Counted from the first letter of the stretch, positions 26,586-40,945 are shown. The stretch is 64,000 nt of DNA from Ferirhizobium litorale (GCA_030028905.1 JALDYZ010000001.1:186001-250000), one strand, 5' to 3'. Numbers and translations are program-made. Notes: generated by a model not told the origin, from the letters alone.

Positions 26586-27641
26586 TCAGGCGGCCTTGAT
26601 CGCGGCGATGAAATCGCTGACGTCGCTCTCCGTCGTGGCAAAACTGGTGACGAGCCGGATCAGCACTTCGTCCGGACCGACGAGCCCAGGCATGTCTGCC
26701 GGTATCGGCCAGTCGTAGAACTTGGTGCCTTTCGCCGTTGCCGCTTCCGCGGCTTCCTTCTTCAGAACTGCGAAGACCTCGTTGGAGTGCGTATCCCAGC
26801 CGAGACGGCCGCTGTTGGAAGCGGCTATGCCGGCACGCAACCCGTCGGCCATCGCGTTTGCATGCCTTGCGAGGTCGAGCCAGCGATCCTGTTCCAGATA
26901 GGCGTCGAACTGGGCGGCGATGAAGCGCGATTTCGAGAACAACTGCGCCGCCCTCTTGCGGATGAAGGGCATGTCGCGGGCCGCTTCCGGGTTCATGAAT
27001 ACCAGCGCTTCCGCGCACCAGCAGCCGTTCTTGGTCGCGCCGAAGGACAGGATATCGACGCCGCGCTTCCAGGTCATTTCCGCCGGGGTCGTGCCAAGGG
27101 CGACGAGCGCGTTGGCGAAACGAGCTCCGTCCATATGGAGCGGCACGTGATGGGCGCGGGCCATGGCTGCGATCCGATCGATCTCGTCGAGGGAATAGAT
27201 GCTGCCGCTTTCGGTGGCCTGGGTGATCGTAACCACAATCGGCCGACCCTGGTGAACCGCGCCCGGCGGGAAGCGGCCGATCGCGGCTGCGAGGGCGGCA
27301 GGGTCGATCTTGCCGTCGGCACCGGGTACGGGCACGAGGCGGCAGGCGCCGGTGAACAGTTCGGGCGCGCCGCATTCGTCGACCGTGACATGAGCCTCCG
27401 TATGGCAGAAGGCAACGCCGCCCGGGCGCGCCACGCTGGCAAGCGCCAGCGAGTTGGCGGCCGTGCCCGTGCCAACGAAGAAGACGGCGACCTTCCGCTC
27501 GAATATTTCGTTGAATCGGTCCTCCACCTTTCGGTCGAGATCGCTGGTGCCATAGGCTGCGGCGAAACCGGCAGATTCCTTCAGGAGGCGTTCGGCGATG
27601 GCGGGATGGGCGCCGGCCCAGTTATCGGAAGCAAAGATCAT
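26586..27641 (-). CDS. ltaE: low-specificity L-threonine aldolase family enzyme
   Basis: 351 aa from ATG 27641 (MIFASDNWAGAHPAIAERLL). PLP-dependent fold type I: HMDGARFANA (169-178) and the PLP lysine K204 in LSFGATKNG. It cleaves L-threonine/allo-threonine to glycine and acetaldehyde, or acts on related beta-hydroxy amino acids. The stop is 3 bases from the convergent LysR stop. The 44 codons upstream of the chosen start are open but do not resemble the family. Confidence 0.88.
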   Translation of the reverse strand: MIFASDNWAGAHPAIAERLLKESAGFAAAYGTSDLDRKVEDRFNEIFERKVAVFFVGTGTAANSLALASVARPGGVAFCHTEAHVTVDECGAPELFTGACRLVPVPGADGKIDPAALAAAIGRFPPGAVHQGRPIVVTITQATESGSIYSLDEIDRIAAMARAHHVPLHMDGARFANALVALGTTPAEMTWKRGVDILSFGATKNGCWCAEALVFMNPEAARDMPFIRKRAAQLFSKSRFIAAQFDAYLEQDRWLDLARHANAMADGLRAGIAASNSGRLGWDTHSNEVFAVLKKEAAEAATAKGTKFYDWPIPADMPGLVGPDEVLIRLVTSFATTESDVSDFIAAIKAA

Positions 27642-27863
27642 GGGAAAAACTCGGTTGGTGGGCAGAAGGCCCGCATGAAGAAGAACACGCCGGAAGATTG
27701 GAGCAAAATGCCGGGCAATCAATGGCCAATTTGACCTGACCCGAATTCCGACCGTTGACGCAATCAAGCTCAAATTATTCCATCAAAGCGGTAATTTTGT
27801 TTCGAAAGCGGATCATCAACGGCAATCTTCCGTCTCCTTGCCTTAATATTTTCACAAAACGCA

Positions 27864-27893
27864 CTTGCGGTCGGGGTCCGTTTCTGGCATAGA
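27864..27893 (+). promoter_or_regulatory. candidate gltB promoter
   Basis: CTTGCG (27864-27869), 18 bases, CATAGA (27888-27893), a moderate match to the rhizobial sigma-70 pattern. Transcription would start near 27900, at the first base of the inverted repeat. Confidence 0.4.
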
Positions 27894-27899
27894 GCGGGG

Positions 27900-27928
27900 G
27901 AAATAGGACAGTCATGCTGTCCTATTTC
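27900..27928 (+). promoter_or_regulatory. 12-bp perfect inverted repeat at the predicted 5' end of the gltB leader
   Basis: GAAATAGGACAG, spacer TCATG, CTGTCCTATTTC. It could be an operator at the transcription start, or a 5' hairpin of the mRNA. Directly after it, GGAGG (27934-27938) precedes an ATG at 27943 with a 14-codon frame (MSAETPDQIEVFAL). Confidence 0.55.
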
Positions 27929-28192
27929 GATCTTGGAGGCCGAATGAGTGCCGAAACGCCTGACCAGATCGAAGTTTTCGCGCTATAGTTCTTGCGCTTG
28001 GCCGCATGCGAATGACGCGAAAACCTGAGCTGCAGGGCCTTGGTGCCTCACGCGTATGTCCGGTTTGCCGGACAATTTTCGGTTGGATCAAGAACAGGCA
28101 ACGCTACGATCTCACGTCGGGCCCGGAGTGCCGGGATTGTGACGCGAGACGCCGGTTCGCCCGCCACGCGGGTACCATTAGGAGGGAAGACG

Positions 28193-32919
<4,727 letters not shown>

Positions 32920-32923
<4 letters not shown>

Positions 32924-33090
32924 GCGGCCTCGCGGCCATCATTCATCGGGTGATTTCGGTCGGCATCGCGGCCGCTGTTCCAGCGGCCGCCTTCTGGATG
33001 AACGGCGAAATCGAATTGGAATTCATCGTACTGGGCGCGGCAATGGGAGTTGCCTACCGGTACTGGGGACCATCGGTTCCCCCGCTATAA
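32920..33090 (+). CDS. small membrane protein between gltB and gltD
   Basis: 56 aa, starting at a GTG that overlaps the gltB stop (GTGA). Two hydrophobic segments are separated by a short acidic turn: [15 protein letters not shown], then NGEIELE, then [16 protein letters not shown]. It ends 15 bases before gltD. I remember a hypothetical transmembrane gene at the same place in S. meliloti, which supports its reality. No function is known. Confidence 0.7.
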
Positions 33091-33105
33091 AGTGAGGAAA
33101 AGCTC

Positions 33106-34563
33106 GTGGGCAAGGTTACAGGCTTCATGGAAATCGACCGGCAGGTGGCGAAGTATCAGCCGGCTTCCGACCGCATTCGTCATTTCCGCGAATTCACAAT
33201 CCCCATGTCGGACCCCGAAGTGCAGAAACAGGCCGCGCGCTGCATGGACTGTGGCATCCCCTATTGCCACGGCCCGACCGGCTGCCCGGTCCACAACCAG
33301 ATCCCCGACTGGAACGATCTGGTCTACGGCGGCAAATGGGAAGAAGCGATCCGCAACCTGCATTCGACCAACAACTTCCCGGAATTCACCGGGCGGGTCT
33401 GCCCCGCGCCTTGCGAGGAAGCCTGCACGCTGAACCTCGAGGATGCGCCGGTCGCGATCAAGACCGTGGAGCAGGCAATCGCAGACAAGGCCTATGAACT
33501 CGGCTTCATCGTGCCGCGCCCGGCAACTGTGCACACCGGCAAGAAGGTCGCCATCATCGGCTCGGGCCCTGCCGGCATGGCGGCGGCCCAGCAGCTTGGT
33601 CGGGCCGGGCACGACGTGCACGTCTACGAGCGCGAATCGAAGCCCGGCGGCCTGCTCCGCTATGGCATTCCCGACTTCAAGATGGAAAAGAACTTCATCG
33701 ATCGCCGCGTCGAACAGATGAAGGGCGAAGGCGTCACCTTCCATTGCGGCGTCAATGTCGGCGTCGACCTGGCGATGGAACAGCTTTTCGCAGACCACGA
33801 TGCCGTGCTCTACTGCGGCGGCTCAGAGACCCCGCGCGAGGCCGGAATCCCGGGGGTCCAGTTCGCAGGCGTGCATGACGCCATGCCCTACCTGGTGCAG
33901 CAGAACCGCCGCGTCGGCCGGGAGAACATCGACAGCATCGGCTGGCCATCCGACCCGATCCTGGCCGGCGGCAAGCATGTGGTGGTCGTCGGTGGCGGCG
34001 ACACGGCGTCCGACTGCGTCGGCACGGCATTCCGCCAGGGGGCGGTCAAGGTGACGCAGCTCGACATCCGGCCGCAGCCGCCCGAGAGGGAAGACAAGCT
34101 CTCGGTCTGGCCGTTCTGGGCGACAAAGATGCGGACCTCGTCGAGCCAGGCCGAAGGCGCGGTTCGCGAGTTCCAGGTGGCGACGCTCGAATTCGTCGGC
34201 GACGAAGACGGTGTGCTCACCGGCGTGAAGTGCTGCCAGGTGGACGAGCGGCGCAAGCCGGTCGCCGGAACCGAGTTCATCATCAAGGCGGACCTCGCCT
34301 TTATCGCGATCGGCTTCCGCGGCCCCTTTACGAACAGCGTCCTGAAGGATCTCGAAGGCAAGCTGGAACTCAATGTCGACCGCCGCGGCTCGACCAACGT
34401 TATTGCCGATGAAAACGACTACAAGACGTCGGTCGACAAGCTGTGGGTGGCCGGCGACGTGCGCCGCGGGCAGTCGCTGGTCGTCTGGGCGATCCGCGAA
34501 GGTCGCCAGGCTGCGCGCGCCATCGACGAGGCGCTGATGGGATCTTCCGTCCTGCCGCGTTGA
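33106..34563 (+). CDS. gltD: glutamate synthase (NADPH) small subunit
   Basis: 485 aa from GTG 33106 (MGKVTGFMEIDRQVAKYQPA), with AGTGAGGA upstream. N-terminal iron-sulfur cysteines occur in CMDCGIPYCHGPTGCPVHNQ and CPAPCEEAC (about 45-110). The FAD site is IIGSGPAGMAAA near 150 and the NADPH site VVVVGGGDTASDC near 290. It passes electrons from NADPH to GltB. The last gene of the operon, followed by a terminator. Confidence 0.97.
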   Translation: MGKVTGFMEIDRQVAKYQPASDRIRHFREFTIPMSDPEVQKQAARCMDCGIPYCHGPTGCPVHNQIPDWNDLVYGGKWEEAIRNLHSTNNFPEFTGRVCPAPCEEACTLNLEDAPVAIKTVEQAIADKAYELGFIVPRPATVHTGKKVAIIGSGPAGMAAAQQLGRAGHDVHVYERESKPGGLLRYGIPDFKMEKNFIDRRVEQMKGEGVTFHCGVNVGVDLAMEQLFADHDAVLYCGGSETPREAGIPGVQFAGVHDAMPYLVQQNRRVGRENIDSIGWPSDPILAGGKHVVVVGGGDTASDCVGTAFRQGAVKVTQLDIRPQPPEREDKLSVWPFWATKMRTSSSQAEGAVREFQVATLEFVGDEDGVLTGVKCCQVDERRKPVAGTEFIIKADLAFIAIGFRGPFTNSVLKDLEGKLELNVDRRGSTNVIADENDYKTSVDKLWVAGDVRRGQSLVVWAIREGRQAARAIDEALMGSSVLPR

Positions 34564-34580
34564 GAGATGCGCTGAGAAAC

Positions 34581-34610
34581 GAAAAGGGTCGCGATCTGCG
34601 GCCCTTTTTC
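34581..34610 (+). terminator. intrinsic terminator of the glt operon
   Basis: GAAAAGGGTCGC, loop GATCT, GCGGCCCTTTTTC: ten pairs with one mismatch, ending in a T-run, 18 bases after the gltD stop. Confidence 0.8.
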
Positions 34611-34627
34611 ATACGAGGCCCGGTTCC

Positions 34628-35830
34628 CTACCGGCTTGTAGCTGTGGTGCTCGAGGGCATGGCGTAATTGTCGACCCGGCCGGCGGGCGGCGGCGGCATC
34701 TCGCCGTCTTCCAGCAGCTTGTCGCGCGCGGTTTTTGCCAACAGCACCGGTGCCGCGCGGGCACCCATCAGCTCGGTTCCCCCGTCGAGTGCCGGATCGG
34801 ACAGATTGATGGGCGGCGTCCGGCTCATATCCTTCACTTCCCCAGGCGGCAGCTTCACCAGATCCGGAAGGCTCTCGGCGTCGAGCTTGATGAGGTCCGG
34901 GCTCGCCATGTCGCCGAGCAGCCGGCGGACCGGCTTCTCCACATAGAAGGCGACCTTGCGCTTGCCCGCCTTGGTCATATTAATGCCGTCCGAGCCGCGC
35001 AGGCGCACCTGCTGGCCGTTGATGTCGGAACCGGTGATGACGAACCGGCCGTCCTCGTCCACGAAACCGTCCCAGATATCGATGAATTCCCCGCCAACCT
35101 TCTCCACCTGGCTTTTGAGAAGGCCGTTCAACTGCACGGCATCCGCCGTCATCGAGGGCGATTCGAACGCCGGAAGGCCGACCCAGAGCAGCGGAATCTT
35201 GCGGTCGGCCACCTGTTTTCCCAATGCCAGTGCCCGTGCCTCGTACTCCTTGAACCAGTTTTCGGTGCGGAACTTTTCCTTGCTGCCGTTTACCGCCATC
35301 TGCTGGCGGTCGTTGGCCCCGAGCATGACGACGACGACGGCGGGCACCGTCTCGTCGAGGAACTTCGGAAGCTGCGTCTGCCAGTCATAATAGTCGCTGC
35401 GGACGAGCCCCGAAGCGACGTTGCTCCGTGTTTCGATCACAACACCCGGGGACGTTTCAAATGCCACCTGCAGGCCGTCGCCAAGCCCGCCGGCGAAGAA
35501 GTCGCCGACCACCAGGACCTTCTTGGCGTTGTCCAGCTTTGCAACGGGAGGAGGCGCCTGCTTCTTCTTCACCGTCTCGACCGGGGCTGCGGAACGCTTG
35601 CGTGGCTTGGCAGCGCGCGGCTTGGCCGTACGGGTGGGCCGGTTGGGATAGACGTCGACCGGTCGCCGCTGGCGCTTTCCGAACAACATCTCAAGTATGG
35701 TAAGGCGCTCCACCCGCCTCTGCTGGGCGGATGCCGGTGTCGAAATGACCGGCACGGCAAAGCCTATGGCGACGAGCACCGTCAGCGTCGTCGCGGCCAG
35801 CTTCCAGATGGGTGCGATTGCGTTTTTCAT
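34628..35830 (-). CDS. DUF459 (SGNH-fold) periplasmic protein
   Basis: 400 aa. A signal-like N-terminus ends near ASAQQ (33-37), followed by a basic proline/lysine-rich stretch (52-90) and a DUF459 domain from about 100. The SGNH block III GAND is intact (N173), but block I reads VVGDFFAGGLGDGL with F111 where the catalytic Ser stands in active SGNH hydrolases, and block V reads DGIN with N284 in place of His. I recall the same changes in other rhizobial members, so this branch may be non-catalytic. Probable role in envelope or polysaccharide acylation, unproven. It stands alone, convergent with gltD. Confidence 0.8.
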   Translation of the reverse strand: MKNAIAPIWKLAATTLTVLVAIGFAVPVISTPASAQQRRVERLTILEMLFGKRQRRPVDVYPNRPTRTAKPRAAKPRKRSAAPVETVKKKQAPPPVAKLDNAKKVLVVGDFFAGGLGDGLQVAFETSPGVVIETRSNVASGLVRSDYYDWQTQLPKFLDETVPAVVVVMLGANDRQQMAVNGSKEKFRTENWFKEYEARALALGKQVADRKIPLLWVGLPAFESPSMTADAVQLNGLLKSQVEKVGGEFIDIWDGFVDEDGRFVITGSDINGQQVRLRGSDGINMTKAGKRKVAFYVEKPVRRLLGDMASPDLIKLDAESLPDLVKLPPGEVKDMSRTPPINLSDPALDGGTELMGARAAPVLLAKTARDKLLEDGEMPPPPAGRVDNYAMPSSTTATSR

Positions 35831-35917
35831 GCGCTCTTTGTCTGTCCCGCACCAGGCGGCGCCTTGAACGCCGCCCGGGAACCCTGACTTTACACTGAGG
35901 TCAGCACATTGCGGTTG

Positions 35918-37162
35918 TCAATCGCGAAGCGCCTTCAGCAGGTGTTTCGACGGTTGGCCATTGGCTTCGAGGCCGAGCCGAGATTGAACCGCGGAGATGG
36001 CGGCCTTCGAGCCGGAGCCGAAATTGCCGTCGACCTCGCCGTCATAATAACCGAGTGCCTTGAGGCGCGTCTGCAGTTCGAACTTTTCTCGGATGTCGAG
36101 CGTGCCGTCCGGACGAGGCCAGGATTGGGCCATGCCGGCGTAGCCTGCGATCTGATCTGCAAGCAGACCGACGCCCAGCGCGTATGTGTCGGCGGCGTTG
36201 TAGCGCTTGATGACAAAGAAGTTCCTTGTCATCAGGAAGCCCGGACCATTGGCGCCCGCCATCATCTTCAGTTCGGCCCGGTCCGAGCCGTTCTTGAAGC
36301 CCGTGCCGCTGGGGCGCACAAATCCGAGCGCCTGCCATTCCCTCAACGTGCGTGTCTTGCCCACGTGATCGGAACCACCTTTCGGGACGACGACCTCATA
36401 GCCCCAGGTCTTGCCCGGTTGCCAGCCGTTCTTCTTGAGCAGGTTCGCCGAGGTTGCGAGAGCGTCGGGAACCGAGTTCCAGATGTCGCGATGACCGTTG
36501 CGATCGGCATCGACCGCATAGAGCAGGTAGCTCGTCGGGATGAACTGGGTATGTCCCATGGCGCCCGCCCAGGAACCGGTCAGGCCGCGTGCATCGACAT
36601 CGCCGGCCTGGAGAATCTTGAGGGCGGCGACAAGCTGGGTTCGGGCGAACTTGGCACGCTTCGGATCGGCATAGGCGAGCGTCGCCAGTGCGCGCGGCAC
36701 GTAGTGAAGGCGGTCCGATTTTTCGAGCACCGCTCCATAGTTCGATTCCATCGACCAGATTGCCAGGAGCACGTTGCGGTCCACGCCGAACTGGCGTTCG
36801 AGAACCTTCAAGGTGCGGGCATGCTTCACGGCCATCTCGCGGCCGATCTTCACGGTATAGGGGTTGACCCGCGAATCCACGTAGTCCCACACCTTCGCCT
36901 TGAACTCAGGCTGGAAGTTGGCCTTCTCGATCACGTCCGGATCCGGAGTGGTGACGCCTGAGAATGCGCGATTGTAAGTTGCCTTGCTGATCCCGGCCTT
37001 GGCGGCGGTCGCATAGAAATTAGCGATCCATTTCTGGAAACCGGCATCGGCGCTCGCGGTCTGCGGCATCAGCGCTGCGGTCGCGCTGACGGCGAATGCC
37101 AATGCTAGACCACGGATGGAGAGTTTTCGGTTCTGGGTCATCAGCTGTCCTGTCCGTTTCAT
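35918..37162 (-). CDS. lytic murein transglycosylase (MltB-like, SLT_2 family)
   Basis: 414 aa. Signal peptide about 1-38 (ALAFAVSATAALMPQTASAD). The lytic transglycosylase domain carries E139 in WSMESNYGAVL as catalytic acid and GAMGHTQFIPTSYLLYAVD. A C-terminal peptidoglycan-binding domain (LKALGYYDGEVDGNFGSGSK) occupies about the last 65 residues. It cleaves glycan strands to 1,6-anhydromuramyl products in the periplasm. A second ATG (MTQNRK) at 37141 could be the real start. Confidence 0.92.
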   Translation of the reverse strand: MKRTGQLMTQNRKLSIRGLALAFAVSATAALMPQTASADAGFQKWIANFYATAAKAGISKATYNRAFSGVTTPDPDVIEKANFQPEFKAKVWDYVDSRVNPYTVKIGREMAVKHARTLKVLERQFGVDRNVLLAIWSMESNYGAVLEKSDRLHYVPRALATLAYADPKRAKFARTQLVAALKILQAGDVDARGLTGSWAGAMGHTQFIPTSYLLYAVDADRNGHRDIWNSVPDALATSANLLKKNGWQPGKTWGYEVVVPKGGSDHVGKTRTLREWQALGFVRPSGTGFKNGSDRAELKMMAGANGPGFLMTRNFFVIKRYNAADTYALGVGLLADQIAGYAGMAQSWPRPDGTLDIREKFELQTRLKALGYYDGEVDGNFGSGSKAAISAVQSRLGLEANGQPSKHLLKALRD

Positions 37163-37372
37163 GGCGAATTTCGGTCGGGCGGCAAAAAGCGTAGCCGGCC
37201 CCAGGCTGACTGTACTCGAACGGAGTCAACAAATTCTTTACCATGAAGAGTCTGGATCGTCACCCTTTGCAAAACTTCAGGCAACTCTGTAGTAGGTGGA
37301 AGATATACTGGGGCGTTTGGCCCCTGGTATAAGCCATGTTTCAGACCGGAATTTCAGGTCAAGGAGGGATGT

Positions 37373-38260
37373 GTGGGACAGCATAAAAAGGTTCGGAAAG
37401 CGATTTTTCCGGTTGCAGGTCTGGGCACCCGGTTCCTGCCGGCCACGAAGGCCGTACCAAAGGAAATGCTGACTGTGGTGGACAAGCCGGTCATCCAGTA
37501 TGTGGTTGACGAGGCAATCGAGGCTGGTATCGAACATTTCGTGTTCGTGACCGGCCGTTCCAAGCATGTCATCGAGGACTATTTCGATATCCAGTTCGAG
37601 CTCGAGCAGACGCTGCGCGAGCGCAACAAGAATGCCGAACTGACGTTGCTCTCCGGCCTGCTCCCAAAGGCCGGTACCGTCAGCTTTACGCGCCAACAGG
37701 AGCCGCTCGGTCTCGGCCACGCGGTGTGGTGCGCCCGTGAAATGGTTGGCGACGAGCCGTTCGCTCTCCTGTTGCCCGACATGATCATGCGTGCCGAAAA
37801 GGGCTGCATGAAGGGCATGGTGGAACTCTACGAACACAGCGGCGCCAACGTCGTCGGCGTCGAGGAATGCGATCCGGACCAGGCCCACAAGTACGGCATC
37901 GTTGCCCGAGGCGAGGCCGTTGGCGACGGCTTCCGGATCACCGGCATGGTGGAGAAGCCAGCCAGGGGCACGGCACCGTCGAATTTCTTCATCAACGGCC
38001 GCTACATCCTCCAGCCGGAGATCTTCCGGATCCTGGAGACCCAGGAACGCGGCGCCGGAAACGAGATCCAGCTCACCGACGGTATGCTGAGGCTGCTCGC
38101 CCGGCAGGATTTCGCCGCCTACCACTTTCGCGGCGAGACCTTCGACTGTGGCGCCAAGGATGGCTTCATTCTCGCCAACGTGGCCTTTGCACTCGAGCGC
38201 GGGGATATCCGCCCCACTGTCGAGGAGCCGCTCAAGGCATTGCTCAAATCCCTGAAGTGA
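37373..38260 (+). CDS. galU: UTP-glucose-1-phosphate uridylyltransferase
   Basis: 295 aa from GTG 37373, preceded by AAGGAGGG. Nucleotidyltransferase signature [20 protein letters not shown] (about 11-30), then [16 protein letters not shown] and VEKP. It makes UDP-glucose for exopolysaccharide, LPS core and cyclic glucans. The neighbourhood (gltD upstream) corresponds to the gene called exoN2 in S. meliloti. It stops 9 bases from a convergent outer membrane protein gene. Confidence 0.95.
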   Translation: MGQHKKVRKAIFPVAGLGTRFLPATKAVPKEMLTVVDKPVIQYVVDEAIEAGIEHFVFVTGRSKHVIEDYFDIQFELEQTLRERNKNAELTLLSGLLPKAGTVSFTRQQEPLGLGHAVWCAREMVGDEPFALLLPDMIMRAEKGCMKGMVELYEHSGANVVGVEECDPDQAHKYGIVARGEAVGDGFRITGMVEKPARGTAPSNFFINGRYILQPEIFRILETQERGAGNEIQLTDGMLRLLARQDFAAYHFRGETFDCGAKDGFILANVAFALERGDIRPTVEEPLKALLKSLK

Positions 38261-38269
38261 GCTGACCGG

Positions 38270-39733
38270 TCAACGTTTCAGCGTCAATCCGATGCCGGCT
38301 CGCAGGATCTGCGAGTCGGCACTGTTCTTGTTGTCGGTATATTCGTAGCCGACGTCGCCGGTGAGATCGAGATAGCGGTTCAGACCCCAAGCCAGGCCGC
38401 CGGTCGTGGCGTAAATCGTCTGGTCGTCGTAGATGCTGTCGGAGGGGAACCGCCGCCATGTCGTCGCACCGGAGAGGCGCGCAACGAGATTGTGTCGGAG
38501 CTCGTGGGAGAGCAAGCTCGTCGCGGTATAGTCGACATAACCGCTTTCGTCAGCACTCGTCAGCGGGTTCACCGAAGTGGCGAAGCCAAGGGCGACGTCC
38601 GTGCCGCGCCGCGGCGACCAGTTGAACCTGGAATCGATGGTAAAGGCGCCAATCGGATCGAGGCGGTCGTCCTGATAGGTCACCCGTTCGTATCCAAGCC
38701 CCAGTTCGCCGCGCAGCTTTTCGCCGAGTTCCACCTCGATACCGCCGCGCCCGCCATAGGATCGCGACGATCGGGCAAAACCGAGCGCATCGAACTCGTC
38801 GTCGTAGATCGCACGCCCGGCATAGGCTTCGAAGAAAGGCATGAGGGTCGGGGAGATTTCGTAGCCCAGGCGTCCGCGCAACTGCCCGGCTGTCTGGTCA
38901 CGGTCCTGCATCGACAGTTTCGTGCCATCGGAAAGCGTTGCATCGGAATAGACCGTGCGGTCGAGCGCCAGCCCTGCCGTGCCGCGAAGCCGGCCGAAAT
39001 CATGCTCCATCGTCAGTCCGCCGGAAAACTGATTGACGCCGGACTGCGTATCGGCGTCGAAAATGGCGTTCGGGTCGTCGGTATCCTCCCGGTAGAACCG
39101 GTATCCGCCGGTCACATGCGCCGTCGTCTCGTTTGCCAGGTCGAGACGCAGATCCGCACCGATGTCCACCTCGGGCTCGGTCTCGCCTTCGCCGCTGATG
39201 TTCTTCTGCCACTCGCCGCCGCCGATGACGCTCAGCTCGTGCCGCGACCAGTCAGAAGTCAGTGTTCCGCCGAGGCCCGTCTGCCAGTAGGTGCGGTTGC
39301 TGCGGCTGCCGCCGTAGCGATCCGATTCGGTCGATATCGACTGGCTGATCGTCGGACGCAGGACGAACGTGCCCAGCCTGACCCCGGGCGCATCGTCGCG
39401 ATCCCGCCATTGGTCGTCCCGGAGCCCGTCGATCGACGCCTCGCGCAGGTTGAGGCGACCGAAATTCTCCTCGTCCGGAGCAGCCGCGGACAGTTCGCCG
39501 ATCCGCAGCATCGTATCCGCGAAAGGCACGGCTTGAGATGAAGTTGCGATGGCGCCGTACTCACCTGCCGCTTCCGCTTGCTGTGCTTCCCTTCCATCGC
39601 CGGAAAGCGGCTGGGCGGACTGCGCCCGCAGCGGCATGGGGTGGGTGAACAAGGCCGCGCCCGCCAATAGGGCAAGCAGATGGACGGACGGCAATGCCAT
39701 GCCCCGTCGGCCTGTTCTACCTGAGTTGTTCAT
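38270..39733 (-). CDS. outer membrane beta-barrel protein
   Basis: 487 aa with a signal peptide (LLALLAGAALFTHPMPLRAQS, cleavage about residue 38-40). After a linker, from about residue 130 it shows many alternating-hydrophobicity strands with aromatic ends (FNWSPRRGTDVALGFATSVN, then GLTMEHDFGRLRGTAGLALD), and the C-terminus ILRAGIGLTLKR ends in a barrel-like strand. This matches the DUF560/BBP2-type uncharacterised barrels of Rhizobiales. No ligand is known. Expression is from its own promoter upstream of 39733. Confidence 0.8.
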   Translation of the reverse strand: MNNSGRTGRRGMALPSVHLLALLAGAALFTHPMPLRAQSAQPLSGDGREAQQAEAAGEYGAIATSSQAVPFADTMLRIGELSAAAPDEENFGRLNLREASIDGLRDDQWRDRDDAPGVRLGTFVLRPTISQSISTESDRYGGSRSNRTYWQTGLGGTLTSDWSRHELSVIGGGEWQKNISGEGETEPEVDIGADLRLDLANETTAHVTGGYRFYREDTDDPNAIFDADTQSGVNQFSGGLTMEHDFGRLRGTAGLALDRTVYSDATLSDGTKLSMQDRDQTAGQLRGRLGYEISPTLMPFFEAYAGRAIYDDEFDALGFARSSRSYGGRGGIEVELGEKLRGELGLGYERVTYQDDRLDPIGAFTIDSRFNWSPRRGTDVALGFATSVNPLTSADESGYVDYTATSLLSHELRHNLVARLSGATTWRRFPSDSIYDDQTIYATTGGLAWGLNRYLDLTGDVGYEYTDNKNSADSQILRAGIGLTLKR

Positions 39734-39932
39734 CGGTACCGAGAATCTGAAAGCCTTGAATATAATTAGCTAATCGTAAACCGTCGTGGTTAACGCTTCG
39801 TTGCGGTTCAATCCGCTGCATCGAGCGAGAGTGTTCGAAATTGCGACCATAGGTAAACTTTCGTAATGAACTTTGATCGCGATTCAACGAAGGCTAATAG
39901 ACTTGTCCGAAGAAAAACGCTAACCGTCAGCC

Positions 39933-40928
39933 ATGATCAAGCGCGCTATCAAACTTGTCGAGAATGATGCGATTGCCTCGGCAATTCGTACGATTGAAAC
40001 AGAAAAGGCTGGTCTGGTTGCCCTCGAGCTTGCCCTGACCAACGGCCTTTCAGTGCCGTTTACCAGTGCCGTCGAACTGATCGGCGGCATCGCGGGCCGC
40101 GTCATTGTCACCGGTGTCGGCAAAAGCGGCCACATCGGTTCGAAGATCGCGGCTTCGTTCGCATCCACCGGCACACCGTCCTTCTTCGTCCACCCGGTCG
40201 AAGCCAATCACGGTGATCTCGGCATGATCACTCGGGACGATGTGGTCGTGGCGATCTCCAAGAGCGGGGAGGCGGCGGAACTCCGGGGCATCCTCAGCTA
40301 TACGCGCCGGTTCCAGATCCCGTTGATTGCCATAACCGCCGGTGCGACATCGACGCTGGCGCGCGAATCCGACCTCGTGCTGCTCCTGCCCGACGTGCAG
40401 GAAGCGTGTCCGCACGGTCTGGCGCCTACGACTTCGGCGGTCCTGCAGCTTGCCGTCGGCGATGCGCTCGCCGTGGCTCTTCTCGAGGCGAGGGGATTTT
40501 CAGCCTCGGACTTCCGGACGTTCCACCCGGGCGGAAAGCTCGGGGCGAGCCTGACGCATGTCAGGGACGTCATGCACACCGGCGATCGCATTCCGCTGGT
40601 TCCGGAAGGGACGCCGATGCCCGAGGCGGTCATGACCCTGTCGCGCAAGCGTTTCGGGTGTGTCGGCGTATTGGATGGCGACGGCCGCCTTTGCGGCATC
40701 GTCACCGAGGGCGACATGGCCCGCAATCTCGCCCGCGACCTGTCGGTCCTCAATGTCGATGACGTGATGACCCGCGAGCCGAAGGTGATCAAGGAAACGG
40801 CCCTTGCGACTAGTGCGATGGCATTGCTGAATCAGCACAACATCTCGGCACTCATCGTCGTCGACGATGCGCGGCGCCCGTCCGGCATCGTCCACTTCCA
40901 CGACCTGCTGCGCATCGGCGTCGCCTGA
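39933..40928 (+). CDS. arabinose-5-phosphate isomerase family (KpsF/GutQ)
   Basis: 331 aa. SIS sugar-isomerase domain (GVGKSGHIGSKIAASFASTG at about 66-85; SKSGEAAEL) and two CBS domains (from MHTGDRIPL at about 213; DVMTREPKVIKE). It interconverts ribulose-5-phosphate and arabinose-5-phosphate, the first step to KDO for lipopolysaccharide. No other KDO gene is adjacent. Confidence 0.92.
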   Translation: MIKRAIKLVENDAIASAIRTIETEKAGLVALELALTNGLSVPFTSAVELIGGIAGRVIVTGVGKSGHIGSKIAASFASTGTPSFFVHPVEANHGDLGMITRDDVVVAISKSGEAAELRGILSYTRRFQIPLIAITAGATSTLARESDLVLLLPDVQEACPHGLAPTTSAVLQLAVGDALAVALLEARGFSASDFRTFHPGGKLGASLTHVRDVMHTGDRIPLVPEGTPMPEAVMTLSRKRFGCVGVLDGDGRLCGIVTEGDMARNLARDLSVLNVDDVMTREPKVIKETALATSAMALLNQHNISALIVVDDARRPSGIVHFHDLLRIGVA

Positions 40929-40945
40929 ACAGTCGACTGCTCGCC

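Larger units (their letters stand above)
27642..28192. other. 551-base region upstream of gltB
   Basis: No gene of ordinary size is supported. It contains the promoter of the aldolase gene (minus), a candidate gltB promoter (27864-27893), a 12-bp perfect inverted repeat (27900-27928), a 14-codon frame with a good ribosome site (27943-27987) and a longer-range inverted repeat GTTTTCGCG (27974-27982)/CGCGAAAAC (28016-28024). The gltB leader would be about 290 bases. Confidence 0.55.
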
